Part shown: one piece after another, positions 63,529 through 64,000 of the stretch
How the letters are laid out: each line of letters starts with the position of its first letter
How positions within the stretch are numbered: position 1 is the first letter of the stretch
NCBI GenBank assembly: GCA_027592275.1
Contig: JAQCKF010000002.1
Span: 182,082-246,081 of the forward strand
Direction: 5' to 3'
Length of the DNA stretch: 64,000 bases
From: Pseudomonadota bacterium
GTDB lineage: Bacteria > Pseudomonadota > Gammaproteobacteria > Pseudomonadales > Pseudohongiellaceae
Translations under genes and position numbers: made by a program
The notes under the pieces: model-generated
What the model was told of the DNA's origin: nothing
What the model saw: the letters and a program-made list of their open reading frames with translations, nothing else
Database searches by the model: none

Positions 63529-63668
63529 AGCTGGATGGCAGGGTGGTCATGCAGCGGACTGCAACTCCGTTATAAGCCGGTTTGAAAGCCGCGAAGCGGC
63601 GCAGACAGCCGTAGGCTGCCCCGAAGGGGTGAGGGTTTGAGCTTAGCTCAAGACCGAATCATTCCGAC
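63529..63668 (+). pseudogene. tRNA-Cys pseudogene interrupted by a hairpin string
   Basis: This is a damaged copy of the functional tRNA-Cys 259 nt downstream. The D and anticodon arms are nearly identical (anticodon GCA retained). Position 1 is A instead of G, and the variable region reads ttataag instead of ttaacg. The T arm is interrupted after ccggtt by about 78 nt, and after the residual attccgac the 3' acceptor strand and CCA are missing. Its -10 box is also altered (TTTGGT at 63490-63495 against TATAGT in the intact copy). Confidence 0.88.
63583..63660. mobile_element. Four-hairpin element inserted in the tRNA-Cys copy
   Basis: Four stem-loops, each with a 3-nt loop, follow one another: gccgc-gaa-gcggc (63588-63600), cagcc-gta-ggctg (63606-63618), cccc-gaa-gggg (63619-63629), and ttgagc-tta-gctcaa (63637-63651, extended by ggt/acc past a bulge to 63634-63655). 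The string has no coding capacity and is absent from the intact downstream copy. It resembles REP-like or double-hairpin palindromic elements; the family and copy number cannot be determined here. Confidence 0.65.
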
Positions 63669-63748
63669 GGACTAGAAGGCAACACAACACTGGGATAATT
63701 ATTTAGACTTTTTAGCACTCAACCCATGCCCAAAGCCCCGAGTTTTGG

Positions 63749-63754
63749 TATAGT
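63749..63754 (+). promoter_or_regulatory. -10 box of the intact tRNA-Cys promoter
   Basis: TATAGT is followed by a very GC-rich gcgcggg discriminator, as in stringently controlled tRNA and rRNA promoters. No clear -35 box is seen 16-18 nt upstream. The same position in the upstream duplicate reads TTTGGT. Confidence 0.55.
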
Positions 63755-63787
63755 GCGCGGGCTTTTAATAAGCATGAAATGAATAAA

Positions 63788-63861
63788 GGCTGGATGGCAG
63801 AGTGGTCATGCAGCGGACTGCAACTCCGTTAACGCCGGTTCGATTCCGACTCCAGCCTCCA
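63788..63861 (+). tRNA. tRNA-Cys (GCA)
   Basis: A 74-nt gene with encoded CCA. Acceptor ggctgga pairs with tccagcc; the anticodon GCA is at 63820-63822 in loop ctgcaac; T-loop ggttcgattcc is standard. It appears to be the functional member of the duplicated pair. Confidence 0.96.
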
Positions 63862-63899
63862 TTTCAACAAAAACCCTGATAAGACCATCCCCTCAAAAT

Positions 63900-63986
63900 G
63901 CCCGGATGGCGAAATTGGTAGACGCAAGGGACTTAAAATCCCTCGCTTGAAAGAGCGTGCCGGTTCAATTCCGGCTCCGGGCACCA
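63900..63986 (+). tRNA. tRNA-Leu (UAA)
   Basis: An 87-nt class II tRNA with a long variable arm (tcgcttgaaagagcg region) and encoded CCA. Acceptor gcccgga pairs with tccgggc. The anticodon TAA is at 63934-63936. It lies 38 nt after tRNA-Cys, the conserved Gly-Cys-Leu cluster order. Confidence 0.97.
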
Positions 63987-64000
63987 ATAAAATCAATGAG

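Overview
The window is about 64 kb of a gammaproteobacterial chromosome, roughly 50% GC. Gene orders typical of Pseudomonas-like and marine gammaproteobacteria support this: trpBA-accD-folC-dedD-cvpA-purF; lolCDE-comEC-exbBD-msbA-lpxK-trm112-kdsB-ptp-murB; and uvrY-uvrC-pgsA followed by tRNA-Gly/Cys/Leu. Genus and species cannot be fixed from the sequence alone. GTG and TTG starts are common, and many neighbours overlap by 1-4 nt (ATGA, GTGA, TGATG), indicating tightly coupled operons.

Layout: 1-6.7 kb carries tryptophan, fatty-acid, folate and purine genes on the + strand. At 6.8-7.8 kb is a scar: a MoxR-type ATPase gene cut off near codon 240 and joined out of frame to the last ~100 codons of an integron-type integrase. 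From 15.4 kb back to 7.9 kb (- strand) lies a complete moxR-DUF58-DUF4381-batA-batB-batD operon followed by yciH. A large NAD-glutamate dehydrogenase, pyrD, a thioredoxin-fold protein, a frameshifted VanY-type carboxypeptidase, tatD and ilvE follow. The 25-32.4 kb block has topA (with a clear sigma70 promoter), lexA (with a perfect LexA box), a small protein whose 3' end is tandemly duplicated, nagZ, an MscS-type channel and hpt.

The 32.4-39.7 kb block (- strand) encodes a selenouridine tRNA synthase and an AddB/AddA-like exonuclease-helicase pair. Then come a DUF1285 gene and etfBA, which converge on rne across a 16-bp perfect bidirectional terminator. The 45.3-47.0 kb stretch is the most accessory-like part: the rne leader, unrecognised and apparently decaying ORFs, an inverted repeat, AT-rich direct repeats and a lone serine recombinase lacking one expected active-site arginine. 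From 47.1 kb onward is the envelope-biogenesis operon (lipoprotein release, DNA uptake, energy transduction, lipid A/Kdo, murein), then uvrY/uvrC, pgsA and a tRNA cluster.

The tRNA cluster holds the most curious structure. tRNA-Cys and its promoter are tandemly duplicated with a 259-bp period. The upstream copy is dead: its -10 box is mutated, its acceptor stem is lost, and a ~78-nt string of four triloop hairpins sits in its T arm. I found no CRISPR array, phage or intact insertion sequence. Nothing here is clearly a new multi-gene system; the best candidates for novelty are the hairpin-string element, the moxR::intI fusion scar and the orphan recombinase region.
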